The notes below the pieces were generated by a model. That model was not told where the DNA came from and did no database searches. It was given only the letters and a program-made list of their open reading frames with translations. A stretch of 64,000 nt of DNA. Source: Thalassobacillus devorans (lineage in GTDB: Bacteria > Bacillota > Bacilli > Bacillales > Halobacillaceae). The position numbers and the translations under genes are program-made. Numbering within the stretch: the stretch's first letter is position 1; the number at the start of each line of letters is the position of its first letter. This document shows positions 35,394 through 43,561 of the stretch, piece by piece. The stretch is from positions 124,001-188,000 of the forward strand of contig NZ_JAASRY010000003.1 in NCBI RefSeq assembly GCF_011761345.1, given 5' to 3'.

Positions 35394-35573
35394 TTATATA
35401 TTAAGATCGTTGCTTACTTTATTAGACTTTCTTGCTCGCTTGGCTTTTTCTTTATGCGCCTGATTTGCTTTGGCGCTGCCAAATTCTTTGGAGAATTCTG
35501 TGTCCGATATGCTGGAATCAAATCCTTGTTTATTCTTTTGCTGCGGGTCGTTTTTCTTTGTACGTTTTGCCAT
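35394..35573 (-). CDS. small basic protein, 59 aa
   Basis: Strong AAAGGAGG upstream of ATG. Starts MAKRTKKNDPQQKNKQGFDS, then DTEFSKEFGSAKANQAHKEKAKRARK. Lys-rich with a Phe/Glu motif like small spore proteins of the YfhD type, but I cannot assign it. Probably co-transcribed with the 41-aa gene. Confidence 0.6.
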   Translation of the reverse strand: MAKRTKKNDPQQKNKQGFDSSISDTEFSKEFGSAKANQAHKEKAKRARKSNKVSNDLNI

Positions 35574-35649
35574 CGGTTTGCCTCCTTTTTTGTTTAGTAT
35601 GAAGAAAAAGCAGGCGAATATGCTGAAGCACCCTTAGCAAAAACAACCA

Positions 35650-36003
35650 TTACCCGTTTTCAGATACTTCCTTTGCTGTACCTCGGTGGCTCGACATATT
35701 TAATAGGACGATTCCGCCTATAATCAGCGTGATGCCGGAGAAGGTGAGCATGGTGAACGCCTCTCCCCATATCCATACACCCAACAAAGCGGAAAATGCT
35801 GTTCCCGATCCGGACCAGATGGCGTAAGCAAAACTCAACGGTATGGTTTTAAGTGCTAATGAAAATAAATAAAATGATAACAGGTAACCAGCAATTACAC
35901 CGACGGAAGGTAACAAGACGGTGAAACCTTGGGACAGTTTCATCATCGTTACCCCAATCACTTCAGCGATAATAGCGATCGCTAACAATAGATAACCTTT
36001 CAT
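35650..36003 (-). CDS. SMR-family transporter subunit (second of pair)
   Basis: 117 aa from the ATG at 36003 with GGAGGGG upstream. Four membrane segments. Glu in AIIAEVIGVTMMKLS is the SMR proton/drug-binding glutamate; FAYAIWSGSGTAFSALLG is the family signature. Next to a second SMR gene 18 bases upstream, the layout of heteromeric EbrAB/YkkCD-type pumps. It exports cationic drugs or guanidinium-like compounds. No guanidine riboswitch is visible upstream. Confidence 0.9.
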   Translation of the reverse strand: MKGYLLLAIAIIAEVIGVTMMKLSQGFTVLLPSVGVIAGYLLSFYLFSLALKTIPLSFAYAIWSGSGTAFSALLGVWIWGEAFTMLTFSGITLIIGGIVLLNMSSHRGTAKEVSENG

Positions 36004-36021
36004 AATAATCCCCTCCATCCC

Positions 36022-36345
36022 TTAATGAGATCCTGCCATATTCAACAGCGTTACCCCGATGATGATCAGCATTAATCCGGCAACATTTTTACGGTTGAAT
36101 TTTTCTTTATATATCGTAATTCCCACCAGGGCTGTTAGGGCAGTCCCTAGCCCAGCCCATATCGCATACGCGACACTGAGCGGCAGCATATTGAGTGATA
36201 AAGCCAGGCAGTAAAAAGCCAGGCCATATCCAGAAACAACACCAATGACAGCCAATTTATTTTTAAATCCATTTGAAGCCTTCAGCATCGCGCTTCCGAA
36301 AACTTCAGATATAATCGCGAGCATCAATAATCCATAGGCATACAT
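36022..36345 (-). CDS. SMR-family transporter subunit (first of pair)
   Basis: 107 aa from the ATG at 36345 with GAGGAGTGAGGG upstream. Four membrane segments; conserved Glu in AIISEVFGSAMLKAS; signature VAYAIWAGLGTALTALVG. First gene of a two-gene SMR operon. The two subunits probably form an antiparallel heterodimer. Confidence 0.9.
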   Translation of the reverse strand: MYAYGLLMLAIISEVFGSAMLKASNGFKNKLAVIGVVSGYGLAFYCLALSLNMLPLSVAYAIWAGLGTALTALVGITIYKEKFNRKNVAGLMLIIIGVTLLNMAGSH

Positions 36346-36495
36346 TACCCTCACTCCTCTTTTGCCTTCCATTCCTGCTAATTTCCGCTATTCCTTAATC
36401 TATAAAATTTAATCATTTAAGAAGTACAGCACCATTTTTTGTCATGCTTTCGATTATAACGGTGAAAAGTCTATAGCTGATGAGGAGGATAAGAG

Positions 36496-36813
36496 ATGAT
36501 ACATAACCACGAAGCGGAACAGTCAGTCCTGGGTGCTATTCTCCTGGATGGCATTGTGATGGAGAAGTCAAATCTGAAGGTTGAATTTTTCCGTTCTCAT
36601 GGGCACCAGAAAATTTTTGCAGCGATTGAAAAAATCCACCTTTGCGGTGAGCCGATAACATTAGTAACTGTAACGAAAGAACTGGGGAAGGCTCTCCACA
36701 CAATTGGTGGCGTTCGATATTTAAGTGAACTGGCCGATTCTGTTCCTACGTTGGAAACATTCGAACAGCAACAGCGTTTAGTGTTTGAGGCATTTTTTTC
36801 CGTAGTGAAGTAA
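36496..36813 (+). CDS. stand-alone DnaB N-terminal domain protein
   Basis: 105 aa with GAGGAGG upstream. The whole protein matches only the N-terminal domain of replicative helicase DnaB/DnaC: HNHEAEQSVLGAILLDG, then FFRSHGHQKIFAAIEKI, GEPITLVTVTKELGKAL and GGVRYLSELADSVPTLETFE. It ends where the linker to the RecA-like motor would begin. The N-domain forms the helicase collar and binds primase, so a free copy could modulate helicase loading. It may also be a remnant, though start and ribosome-binding site are intact. Confidence 0.85.
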   Translation: MIHNHEAEQSVLGAILLDGIVMEKSNLKVEFFRSHGHQKIFAAIEKIHLCGEPITLVTVTKELGKALHTIGGVRYLSELADSVPTLETFEQQQRLVFEAFFSVVK

Positions 36814-36920
36814 CATCCCCATGAACCTTCAAATAAAAAAGAACGGCGGGAAGGTCGGTCTCCAATATAAGCATAAATGTCCCCTTCTTACAAACACTAC
36901 TAAAAAAAGGAGGAACCCTT

Positions 36921-38018
36921 TTGAAAATAGCGATAATCGGAGCGGGTCTTGCCGGACTTTCCTGTGCTTTGACTTTGGAAAAACACGGCCAAACCGCGGA
37001 TATTTTTGAGCAGCGCAAGGAAGTAGGGTTTGGCTATACGATCGCAGAATTGATGACTCCCATACTTCATGCTCCCATTGATGATGCTGTTCAGTATTTT
37101 TCTGAAAATCATGATATCCATTTAAAGCCTACTTACAATATCCAAAAAATTCATGTCCATTCCGAGAATGAATCAGCTTATGTAGAAGGAAATATCGGCT
37201 TTATAAATATGCGAGGCAGTCATGAGGATGCCTATGAAAAACAATTAGCCGAGCAGCTGGTACACAGTAAGATTCATATGGACAGCCATGTGACATATAA
37301 TGAGATAGCAAAAGAATATACGCATGTGGTGCTAGCGACAGGCGACCCACAGGCCACCCAGCAGATTCAGCCCTATGAAGTAGCGTTCAAGTCCTGTTTT
37401 GCAGGAGCAATCGTCAGGGGGAATTTCGTACGAAACGAGGTCCATACCTGGTTCAACAACTATTTTGCGCCAAAAGGTATGGGCTACTTGCTCCCTCACT
37501 CGAAGACGGAGGCGACGCTGGTGATCGTTTATCCCCAATATGAACAGGAATGGGTAGATAAAAGAAGTCATTTCTGGGAGGAGATGTTAGCACAGGCCGC
37601 TCAAACACTTGACCAGGAACTCATCATAGAAGAAGAGTTTACGATAACGGATTACATGGTTGGAAGGTGTAATTATCCGCGAATCGGTAACACCTTCTTT
37701 GCAGGCAACTGTTTCGGGGGAATCACCCCATTCTTAGGGTTTGGTCAGACTGGGTCTATCCTGAGTGGTATTTATGCGGCACAAGATATTTGCGGGCTCG
37801 GTGATTATGAAACGCTTTGTAAACCGCTCTATAAGGATTATGAGGATTCCCTCGTGTTACGACGTGCGATTGAAGGATTGAGCAATCATCAATTGGATTT
37901 AGTGACCAAGTCCCTTCACAATTCAATGGTGGAGAAGATTGTCACCCAGCCGAACATGAGTGTGTTGAAAGGACTCAGTCATATGTTAAAGCCTTTTACG
38001 TCAAAGGAAGTAAAATAA
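36921..38018 (+). CDS. FAD-dependent oxidoreductase / monooxygenase-like
   Basis: 365 aa, TTG start with AAAGGAGG eight bases upstream. N-terminal dinucleotide-binding motif KIAIIGAGLAGLSCAL with the Glu of DIFEQRKEVG; VVLATGDP marks the second FAD contact; GNTFFAGNCFGGITPFLGFG is the GD-like motif. Group of geranylgeranyl-reductase/PHBH-like flavoproteins. Substrate unknown. Monocistronic. Confidence 0.85.
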   Translation: MKIAIIGAGLAGLSCALTLEKHGQTADIFEQRKEVGFGYTIAELMTPILHAPIDDAVQYFSENHDIHLKPTYNIQKIHVHSENESAYVEGNIGFINMRGSHEDAYEKQLAEQLVHSKIHMDSHVTYNEIAKEYTHVVLATGDPQATQQIQPYEVAFKSCFAGAIVRGNFVRNEVHTWFNNYFAPKGMGYLLPHSKTEATLVIVYPQYEQEWVDKRSHFWEEMLAQAAQTLDQELIIEEEFTITDYMVGRCNYPRIGNTFFAGNCFGGITPFLGFGQTGSILSGIYAAQDICGLGDYETLCKPLYKDYEDSLVLRRAIEGLSNHQLDLVTKSLHNSMVEKIVTQPNMSVLKGLSHMLKPFTSKEVK

Positions 38019-38033
38019 AGGTTTTTATTAATG

Positions 38034-38077
38034 AAAAAAGTCACGCGCTTTCTCTTAGTAGCGCGTGACTTTTTTAT
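38034..38077 (+). terminator. rho-independent terminator
   Basis: AAAAAGTCACGCGC/GCGCGTGACTTTTT perfect stem. Confidence 0.92.
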
Positions 38078-38151
38078 ATAGAAAATTAATTTCTTATGTG
38101 GCATTGATCCCGGCTCTATTTACAGATAAGAAAATTTTTCAAATACTTTTG

Positions 38152-38186
38152 TTGTAAAAGGTTTTACAAACCCGCAAAAAGGTTAT
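38152..38186 (+). promoter_or_regulatory. 18-bp palindrome and sigma-B-like promoter before the DUF378 gene
   Basis: TTGTAAAAGGTTTTACAA (38152-38169) is a perfect palindrome. Overlapping it, GTTTTA (38161-38166), a 14-base spacer and GGTTAT (38181-38186) match the sigma-B pattern GTTTAA-N13/14-GGGTAT at five of six positions in each element. Inference only. Confidence 0.45.
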
Positions 38187-38234
38187 ACATTAACTATACA
38201 ATAATTAAACAAAATTGGAAGGTGGTAGATGTAA

Positions 38235-38429
38235 ATGAAAGGTTTAGACATGGTTGCACTTATTCTTATTATTGTAGGCGGCTTGAACTGGCTATTATTC
38301 GGATTATTCCAGTGGGATCTGGTTGGCGGAATTTTCGGAGGAATGGACAGTCCGGTCGCACGAATTGTCTATGTGCTGGTCGGTATCGCAGCGATCTATT
38401 CCTTTATGCTCTTGAAAAAAGTGAAGTAA
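38235..38429 (+). CDS. DUF378 membrane protein (YuzA-like)
   Basis: 64 aa with GGAAGGTGG upstream. Two membrane segments with the family signature LILIIVGGLNWLLFGLF and IVYVLVGIAAIYSF. Widespread small protein of unknown role. A possible general-stress promoter precedes it. Confidence 0.88.
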   Translation: MKGLDMVALILIIVGGLNWLLFGLFQWDLVGGIFGGMDSPVARIVYVLVGIAAIYSFMLLKKVK

Positions 38430-38436
38430 GAACAGC

Positions 38437-38467
38437 AACCCTATCCAGCGATGGATAGGTTTTTTTC
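38437..38467 (+). terminator. rho-independent terminator
   Basis: AACCCTATCC/GGATAGGTTTTTT stem right after the DUF378 gene. Confidence 0.85.
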
Positions 38468-38621
38468 GTTAAGAAGATTCTCACACCCCGGGTCCTCCAA
38501 GAGGAATGTGACTATTTATTAAGATAGCCGTAGTTGCCATTTTTTCACATTATCGGTATCCTAAAAGTAGACAGAATAATCAGACATAAATATGAACTGC
38601 AATTAACAAAGGAGTGTATGC

Positions 38622-39788
38622 ATGCAGAACTTTGGAAATCAAGTACAGTTCCGTTTATATGAGAGGATGCAGCAGCCTGACCCTAATCGTCTTCCGGTTG
38701 TTTGCGAGGAATGGGAAGAAAGGGCAAGGGATGTGCTGGAGGATGGGCCATTTGACTATGTGGCAGACGGAGCGGGAGCGGGTAAAACAATGCAGGCAAA
38801 CCTTCATGCTTTTGATCGTTGGGAACTTGTACCGAGGATGCTCCGAAATGTAGAAAAGCGTGATTTACATGTTCAATTATTTGGTGATACATACCCGTTT
38901 CCAGTTCTTCATGCACCAATAGGGGTGCAGTCGATCATTCATGAGGACGGTGATTTGGGTTCGGCAAGAGCGTGTGCGGAGCTTGGTGTACCTTTTATTG
39001 CAAGTAGTGCTTCCACGACGCCAATGGAGAAAATTGCAGAAGAGATGGGGGATTCCCCTCGTTGGTTTCAATTATATTGGAGCAATGATCCGGATATCGC
39101 GGCCAGTTTTTTGAAACGAGCAGAAGCTTCCGGATACTCCGCCATCGTTGTGACACTGGATACACCTATGATGGCCTGGCGGGAAAAGGATTTGAAAAAT
39201 GTATATCTGCCGTTTTTATTAGGAGAAGGTGTCGGAAACTACTTTACGGACCCGGCATTTTGTTCCAAGTTGGAGAAACATCCAAAAGAAGACCCGGAAG
39301 CCGCCATCATGCTCTGGACACAGGTGTTCGGCAATGCTGGCTTAACGTGGGAGGATATTGCCTTTTTGAAGGCGAATACGAACCTGCCCATTGTTCTAAA
39401 AGGAATTCTGCACCCGGATGATGCGAAACGAGCATTAGAATATGGTGCGGATGGCGTTATTGTATCCAACCATGGCGGACGCCAGGTGGACGGGGCTGTA
39501 GGAGCGCTTGATGCATTGCCTGGAGTCTGCGGAGTTATCCAGGATAAAATTCCTGTACTGATGGACAGTGGCATCAGGAGAGGTTCTGATATTATCAAAG
39601 CGATGGCATTAGGAGCGAAAGCCGTTCTTGTGGGAAGGCCGTGTATGTATGGTCTGGCGGCAGCAGGACAGCAGGGTGTACAAGAAGTGCTGCAAAATAT
39701 GATTGCAGACTTGGACATCACCCTGGCTTTGACAGGGGAAAGTTCAGTACGCGAAATGGACTCTTCCATCCTCAAAAAGGCAGAATGA
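38622..39788 (+). CDS. FMN-dependent alpha-hydroxy-acid oxidase (lactate oxidase/monooxygenase-like)
   Basis: 388 aa with AAAGGAG upstream. Family features: VLHAPIGVQSIIHEDGD, FIASSASTTPMEKIAEEMG, WFQLYWSND, the FMN-binding Lys in IVLKGIL, catalytic His284 in SNHGGRQVDGA, and Arg in DSGIRRGSDIIKA. Length and the insert at about residues 190-225 resemble lactate 2-monooxygenase more than quinone-linked dehydrogenases. It probably oxidises L-lactate or a related hydroxyacid. Confidence 0.9.
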   Translation: MQNFGNQVQFRLYERMQQPDPNRLPVVCEEWEERARDVLEDGPFDYVADGAGAGKTMQANLHAFDRWELVPRMLRNVEKRDLHVQLFGDTYPFPVLHAPIGVQSIIHEDGDLGSARACAELGVPFIASSASTTPMEKIAEEMGDSPRWFQLYWSNDPDIAASFLKRAEASGYSAIVVTLDTPMMAWREKDLKNVYLPFLLGEGVGNYFTDPAFCSKLEKHPKEDPEAAIMLWTQVFGNAGLTWEDIAFLKANTNLPIVLKGILHPDDAKRALEYGADGVIVSNHGGRQVDGAVGALDALPGVCGVIQDKIPVLMDSGIRRGSDIIKAMALGAKAVLVGRPCMYGLAAAGQQGVQEVLQNMIADLDITLALTGESSVREMDSSILKKAE

Positions 39789-39793
39789 TTGGA

Positions 39794-39830
39794 GGCTGAT
39801 ACAAAATGGCGGGGCTGTTTTGTGTCAGCC
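39794..39830 (+). terminator. rho-independent terminator
   Basis: GGCTGATACAAAA paired with TTTTGTGTCAGCC, followed by a T/C-rich tail. Confidence 0.7.
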
Positions 39831-39860
39831 TTCTTCTCACTTTAAGGAAGCTTAACCCTA

Positions 39861-39893
39861 AGGCTTTCGCCATAAGTACTTGGCGAAAGCTTT
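39861..39893 (-). terminator. terminator of tnrA-like gene
   Basis: AGGCTTTCGCC/GGCGAAAGCTT stem around ATAAGTACTT. The word AGGCTTTCGCCATAAGT also occurs, inverted, at 7971-7987. Confidence 0.7.
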
Positions 39894-39899
39894 CTAATG

Positions 39900-40205
39900 T
39901 TACTTGCGCATGTTAAAGTGCGCATTCAACTGGCCGCGAAGCATTTCTTCACGTACTTGGCGCTTTTTCTCTTCTTTTTTCATATCCTGTCTGATTTCAT
40001 ATGTCTGTACGCCTTCTTCGCGCTTGTTGGCAATATCCATCAGCAGTTCCACGTCGTTGAAGGAGTATTTTCGGGTCCCTTTTTTGCTGCGATCCGGGAA
40101 GACCAGCCCGCGTTCTTCGTAATAGCGGATTTGCCTTTCCGATAACCCGGTGAGCTCATGGACGACCCCGATTGTGATTACTTTTTTATCTTTATAAGAA
40201 GTCAA
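39900..40205 (-). CDS. tnrA: nitrogen regulator TnrA (MerR family)
   Basis: 101 aa from a TTG at 40205 with GGGGGTG eight bases upstream; longer in-frame starts lack a site. DNA-binding domain with [25 protein letters not shown] and [27 protein letters not shown], nearly as in B. subtilis TnrA. A short C-terminal tail ([16 protein letters not shown]) is the region bound by feedback-inhibited glutamine synthetase. It activates nitrogen-scavenging genes during limitation. It stands alone, whereas glnR sits with glnA, which supports TnrA over GlnR. Confidence 0.9.
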   Translation of the reverse strand: MTSYKDKKVITIGVVHELTGLSERQIRYYEERGLVFPDRSKKGTRKYSFNDVELLMDIANKREEGVQTYEIRQDMKKEEKKRQVREEMLRGQLNAHFNMRK

Positions 40206-40262
40206 AGCGAATGACACCCCCAAACCATGATCATTTCCTGTGTAGTACATCGCTTCTATCCA

Positions 40263-40393
40263 TGTTAGAAAAGTTTACATATTCCATTATATGCGAAGTA
40301 TATAGGGTTTGTGTATGCAGGTGTGCCTTTTTGGTAAGTTAATTGTAGAGGATAATAATAATCATATCACCCTTATTGTAAGAAAATCTAACA
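40263..40393 (-). promoter_or_regulatory. two TnrA/GlnR boxes upstream of tnrA
   Basis: Both fit TGTNAN7TNACA exactly: TGTTA-N7-TTACA at 40263-40279 and TGTAA-N7-TAACA at 40377-40393. On the minus strand a TACAAT -10 element lies at 40347-40342, placing the distal box about 50 bases upstream of the start, the usual activating position for TnrA. The proximal box lies in the leader, suited to repression. Confidence 0.85.
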
Positions 40394-40410
40394 AACTTTT
40401 ATTTCCACAT

Positions 40411-40438
40411 AAAAAAGTCCCCTGGAGGAGGGACTTTA
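40411..40438 (-). terminator. rho-independent terminator of DoxX-like gene
   Basis: AAAGTCCCCT/AGGGACTTT stem, with T6 on the minus strand. Confidence 0.85.
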
Positions 40439-40446
40439 GGTGATTT

Positions 40447-40797
40447 TTATGGATGATTACGGTAGAGGATAACCAGTAAACCCAATAGGACAATATCCAG
40501 CCTTGCGCTGAACAAAGCATGTACAAGCCCGCCATGTAAAGCAGGAATCTTTGTTAATATAATGGCGGCAATAATGATGAACAGTAAAACCATCGTCGCG
40601 TATTTTACATACCTGCCCATAATCAATAGAATGCCGGCAACTAATTCAGCCGTAGAAACCGCGTACATCAATTGGACCGGGCTCGGCAGACCCAGGTTTA
40701 TAAACACACTCCCCATCTCGGAGTTGAGCAGCTTCATCAATGCGGATGTGATGAACACAAAAGCAACTAAAAAACGGATCAGTTTCATTGTCGTCAT
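40447..40797 (-). CDS. DoxX/MauE-like membrane protein
   Basis: 116 aa with GGGGG seven bases upstream. Four membrane segments; signature LVAFVFITSALMKLLN at the start and STAELVAGILLIMGRYVKYA in the middle. The family is linked to quinone or thiol redox at the membrane, but this copy has no close partner. Confidence 0.8.
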   Translation of the reverse strand: MTTMKLIRFLVAFVFITSALMKLLNSEMGSVFINLGLPSPVQLMYAVSTAELVAGILLIMGRYVKYATMVLLFIIIAAIILTKIPALHGGLVHALFSARLDIVLLGLLVILYRNHP

Positions 40798-40857
40798 CGC
40801 CTGTCCCCCTTTGTAAGAGACTATGCAAATCGTGCATAGACAATGACAGACAATTGT

Positions 40858-42180
40858 TTAATGACCGTGGCCGGAATCCTCTTCCTCGGGAGCGGCGTTT
40901 TTAAGAAACCACCGTTCACCGATAAAAATCAAAATGATGAACACAACAGAAACGGCAACAACCAGCAGATCTGTTTTCAATTTCACCCACATAAAGGCGC
41001 CTAACACAATTGCATCAAGAATTAGCGCGGTTAAAACAAACCCTGTGCTGGCATTCACTTTTTCACGTAAATGCTTGTACACGCCCCAGTGAACAATCAT
41101 ATCCATAACGAGATAAAGGATAGCTCCCATCGATGCGATCCTGCTTAAATCGAAAAATATCGTCAGTACCATGGCAAAGACAATCGTATAGACCAGGGTA
41201 TGCTTTTGAATCCTTCCAGGCATCCCGAAATGCTTATGGGGGATCAGCTTCATGTCCGTCAGCATCGCCAGCATCCTTGAGACGGCAAATACACTGGCGA
41301 TAATCCCGGAAATCGTAGCGATAATGGCGATGATAACCGTAAACCACAGTCCAAGACTTCCGAAAGCAGGCCGTGCTGCTTCTGCGAGGGCGTAATCTTT
41401 CGCTTCAATGATCTGGCCCAGCGGAAGATTGCTCGACACCGCCCAGGCTAATAGCAAGTAAATAACCAGACTGATTAGTATCGAAATGATAATCGCCCGT
41501 CCAATGTTTTTCTTCGGATTGACGATTTCCGATCCGCTATTAGTAATCGTCGTAAACCCTTTGAACGACAAGATGGTCAATGCAACCGAAGCGATGATGG
41601 TGGTAATGGTGGTCTGCGGCGTGTCTCCTCCACCCTCAGCGGGGGAGAAGGAAAAACCGGCAACCCATAAACCGCCAATCGCAAAAATCGCAAGCCCTAC
41701 AATTTTTAGCAGAGACACGACCGAAGTAAACGTCTGAATGAATTCATTCCCGGATATATTTACCAGGAAAGCAAACGTCAGTAACCCAACACCCAATAAC
41801 GGGACAAGAAAACTTGACGCGTCGATTCCGAACAATTGCAGTGTGTAAGTCCCGAACGTCCTTGCCACCAGGCTTTGGTTGATCACCATGGAAAAAGCCA
41901 TCAGCAAAGCAGCGGCAGCTGTCAACGTTCCTTTACCGTACGCTTTTACTAAAAACATGCCGATACCGCCGGCCGATGGAAATTCCGTACTCATTTTCAC
42001 ATAAGAATAAGCGCTGAAACCTGTAACGATGCCCCCTATGATAAAAATGAGGGGAAACCAGGAGCCGGAAAGTTCGGCCACTTGCCCAAGCAGGGCAAAA
42101 ATCCCGGCACTGATCATGACTCCTGTGCCGAGGCCTACCGTACCAATCAAGGATAAGCTGTTCTTTCTATAATCAGACAT
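40858..42180 (-). CDS. APC-family amino acid permease
   Basis: 440 aa from the ATG at 42180 with GGAGGTG six bases upstream. Twelve membrane segments; the first shows GTVGLGTGVMISAGIFALLG, the APC substrate-backbone loop. SFKGFTTITNSGSEIVNPKKNIGRAI is the conserved loop after TM6. The C-terminus is acidic and His-rich. Substrate not predictable. Confidence 0.88.
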   Translation of the reverse strand: MSDYRKNSLSLIGTVGLGTGVMISAGIFALLGQVAELSGSWFPLIFIIGGIVTGFSAYSYVKMSTEFPSAGGIGMFLVKAYGKGTLTAAAALLMAFSMVINQSLVARTFGTYTLQLFGIDASSFLVPLLGVGLLTFAFLVNISGNEFIQTFTSVVSLLKIVGLAIFAIGGLWVAGFSFSPAEGGGDTPQTTITTIIASVALTILSFKGFTTITNSGSEIVNPKKNIGRAIIISILISLVIYLLLAWAVSSNLPLGQIIEAKDYALAEAARPAFGSLGLWFTVIIAIIATISGIIASVFAVSRMLAMLTDMKLIPHKHFGMPGRIQKHTLVYTIVFAMVLTIFFDLSRIASMGAILYLVMDMIVHWGVYKHLREKVNASTGFVLTALILDAIVLGAFMWVKLKTDLLVVAVSVVFIILIFIGERWFLKNAAPEEEDSGHGH

Positions 42181-42265
42181 TGATAACACCTCCGAATGTT
42201 ACTGTTAGGATTGGCCTGTTTAAGATGCTTACCCGGAAAATTTGCAGATTTTATGCACATATTAA

Positions 42266-42291
42266 AAACAGAGCTGGCACCAGCTCTGTCT
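42266..42291 (-). terminator. rho-independent terminator of the M14-like gene
   Basis: ACAGAGCTGG/CCAGCTCTGT perfect stem, with a T-run on the minus strand. Confidence 0.85.
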
Positions 42292-42292
42292 G

Positions 42293-43414
42293 TTAGATAA
42301 TCTCTTCTTTTTTCAAAACTGCTTCGATGCCGAAACGGCCTTCTTTCAAAACAGCTTCCCGCCATTCTTGCTCTTGTGGATAGAACATCGCTTTGAACTC
42401 ATCGAGAATCCACTGGCGGTCGTCTTCTTTTTCTGCGCCTTCCCAAAATAGCCGATTTTCGAGAACGATCGTCGTAAACTCCCGTAATTCTGCTTTTTTT
42501 CCTTCTCCGAAGGTGCCGAATTCGAATAGCGCCGAAAAAAGCTTCGTGTCAGGATATTCTTCCTTCCTGAGTTTATGAAAATGGTTGGTGGAATCCCCTT
42601 TTACTTTTTTCGGTGTGAACTTCTGGATATTTTTCATGCCATAAAGGTTTTTCAGTTCATCTTCATCGCGTTCTTCGAGTTCTGAAGCCACCATCGTAAT
42701 TTCATTGGTCGGGCCGAGTGCGGTATGCCAGTCCATGTGAATGACTTTTGAGTACTCCGACAATAACCTGTGCTGCATCTTTTTTAGAAAGACTGCGGAT
42801 TCTTCTTCTTTATTTCCGCCGTAATAGACGCCTTTTTCAAATTCGAACTGTCCCATGCCTTTCGCTTCTTTGATGGCGCTGTAGCCTTCCTTTGCTAAAG
42901 CTTTCGTGAGCTGGGCGTGCAGCTCATTTTTATCTTTTGTTAGATCGGTGATAGTTCCGTTCGGTAAAAAGAGTTCACTCTCTTTTTCATAATATTTGTT
43001 GACGTCTTCGGGCACGGAATCCTCATCATAGAGCTGGTTGCGGTTCAAGTCGACGTTGTTTTCGTTGACGCGGCGGAAGTTCCGCATTCCCCAGGGATTG
43101 AGCCCATGAATAAGGCAGATGCCCGTCGTGTCAGGATCCATTTGATCCAAGTACTCATCCGCGAATAAGTGAATGACCGCTGCCCCGGCATATCCCTCGA
43201 TCCCGTGCTCGCCGGAAGTGAAAAAAAGCACCTTGTCCTTGGATTTGCGGGCATTCGCATAGATCATATCGATTGTATTATCTTCTCCGGCGCTGATGGT
43301 TTCGCTAGTCAGTTCAGCTTCCGGCCACTTTTCTTTAATTTTATCGAGATGGCTGCGGAATGCAGCGCGGGATTCTTCATAGCTTTTTGGGAAATAGTGT
43401 AAAGGTTCGCTCAT
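42293..43414 (-). CDS. M14-like metallopeptidase family protein (DUF2817)
   Basis: 373 aa. Zinc-binding pattern of the M14/succinylglutamate-desuccinylase fold: FFTSGEHGIEGYAGA (His and Glu), IHGLNPWGMRNFRRVNENNVDLNRN (substrate Arg), HMDWHTALGP (third ligand) and a catalytic Glu region near FSALFEFGTFG. No signal peptide. Probably a cytoplasmic carboxypeptidase or amide hydrolase. Confidence 0.85.
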   Translation of the reverse strand: MSEPLHYFPKSYEESRAAFRSHLDKIKEKWPEAELTSETISAGEDNTIDMIYANARKSKDKVLFFTSGEHGIEGYAGAAVIHLFADEYLDQMDPDTTGICLIHGLNPWGMRNFRRVNENNVDLNRNQLYDEDSVPEDVNKYYEKESELFLPNGTITDLTKDKNELHAQLTKALAKEGYSAIKEAKGMGQFEFEKGVYYGGNKEEESAVFLKKMQHRLLSEYSKVIHMDWHTALGPTNEITMVASELEERDEDELKNLYGMKNIQKFTPKKVKGDSTNHFHKLRKEEYPDTKLFSALFEFGTFGEGKKAELREFTTIVLENRLFWEGAEKEDDRQWILDEFKAMFYPQEQEWREAVLKEGRFGIEAVLKKEEII

Positions 43415-43561
43415 ACGCTTTCCATCCTTTCTGGCGTTTTTCTTTATTCATTCCACATTTGATTAATATCAAACTGTTTTGTGAAAAGTGAAAAGGTCCC
43501 TTTTTGTTAAAAGGCTTCTGTCTGGATTATAATGGGATTAACAATAAACCAGGGAGGTTAT

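Noticed and set aside
36496-36813. Frameshifted full-length DnaB
   Set aside because: No motor-domain sequence is visible downstream in any frame before the FAD oxidoreductase gene.
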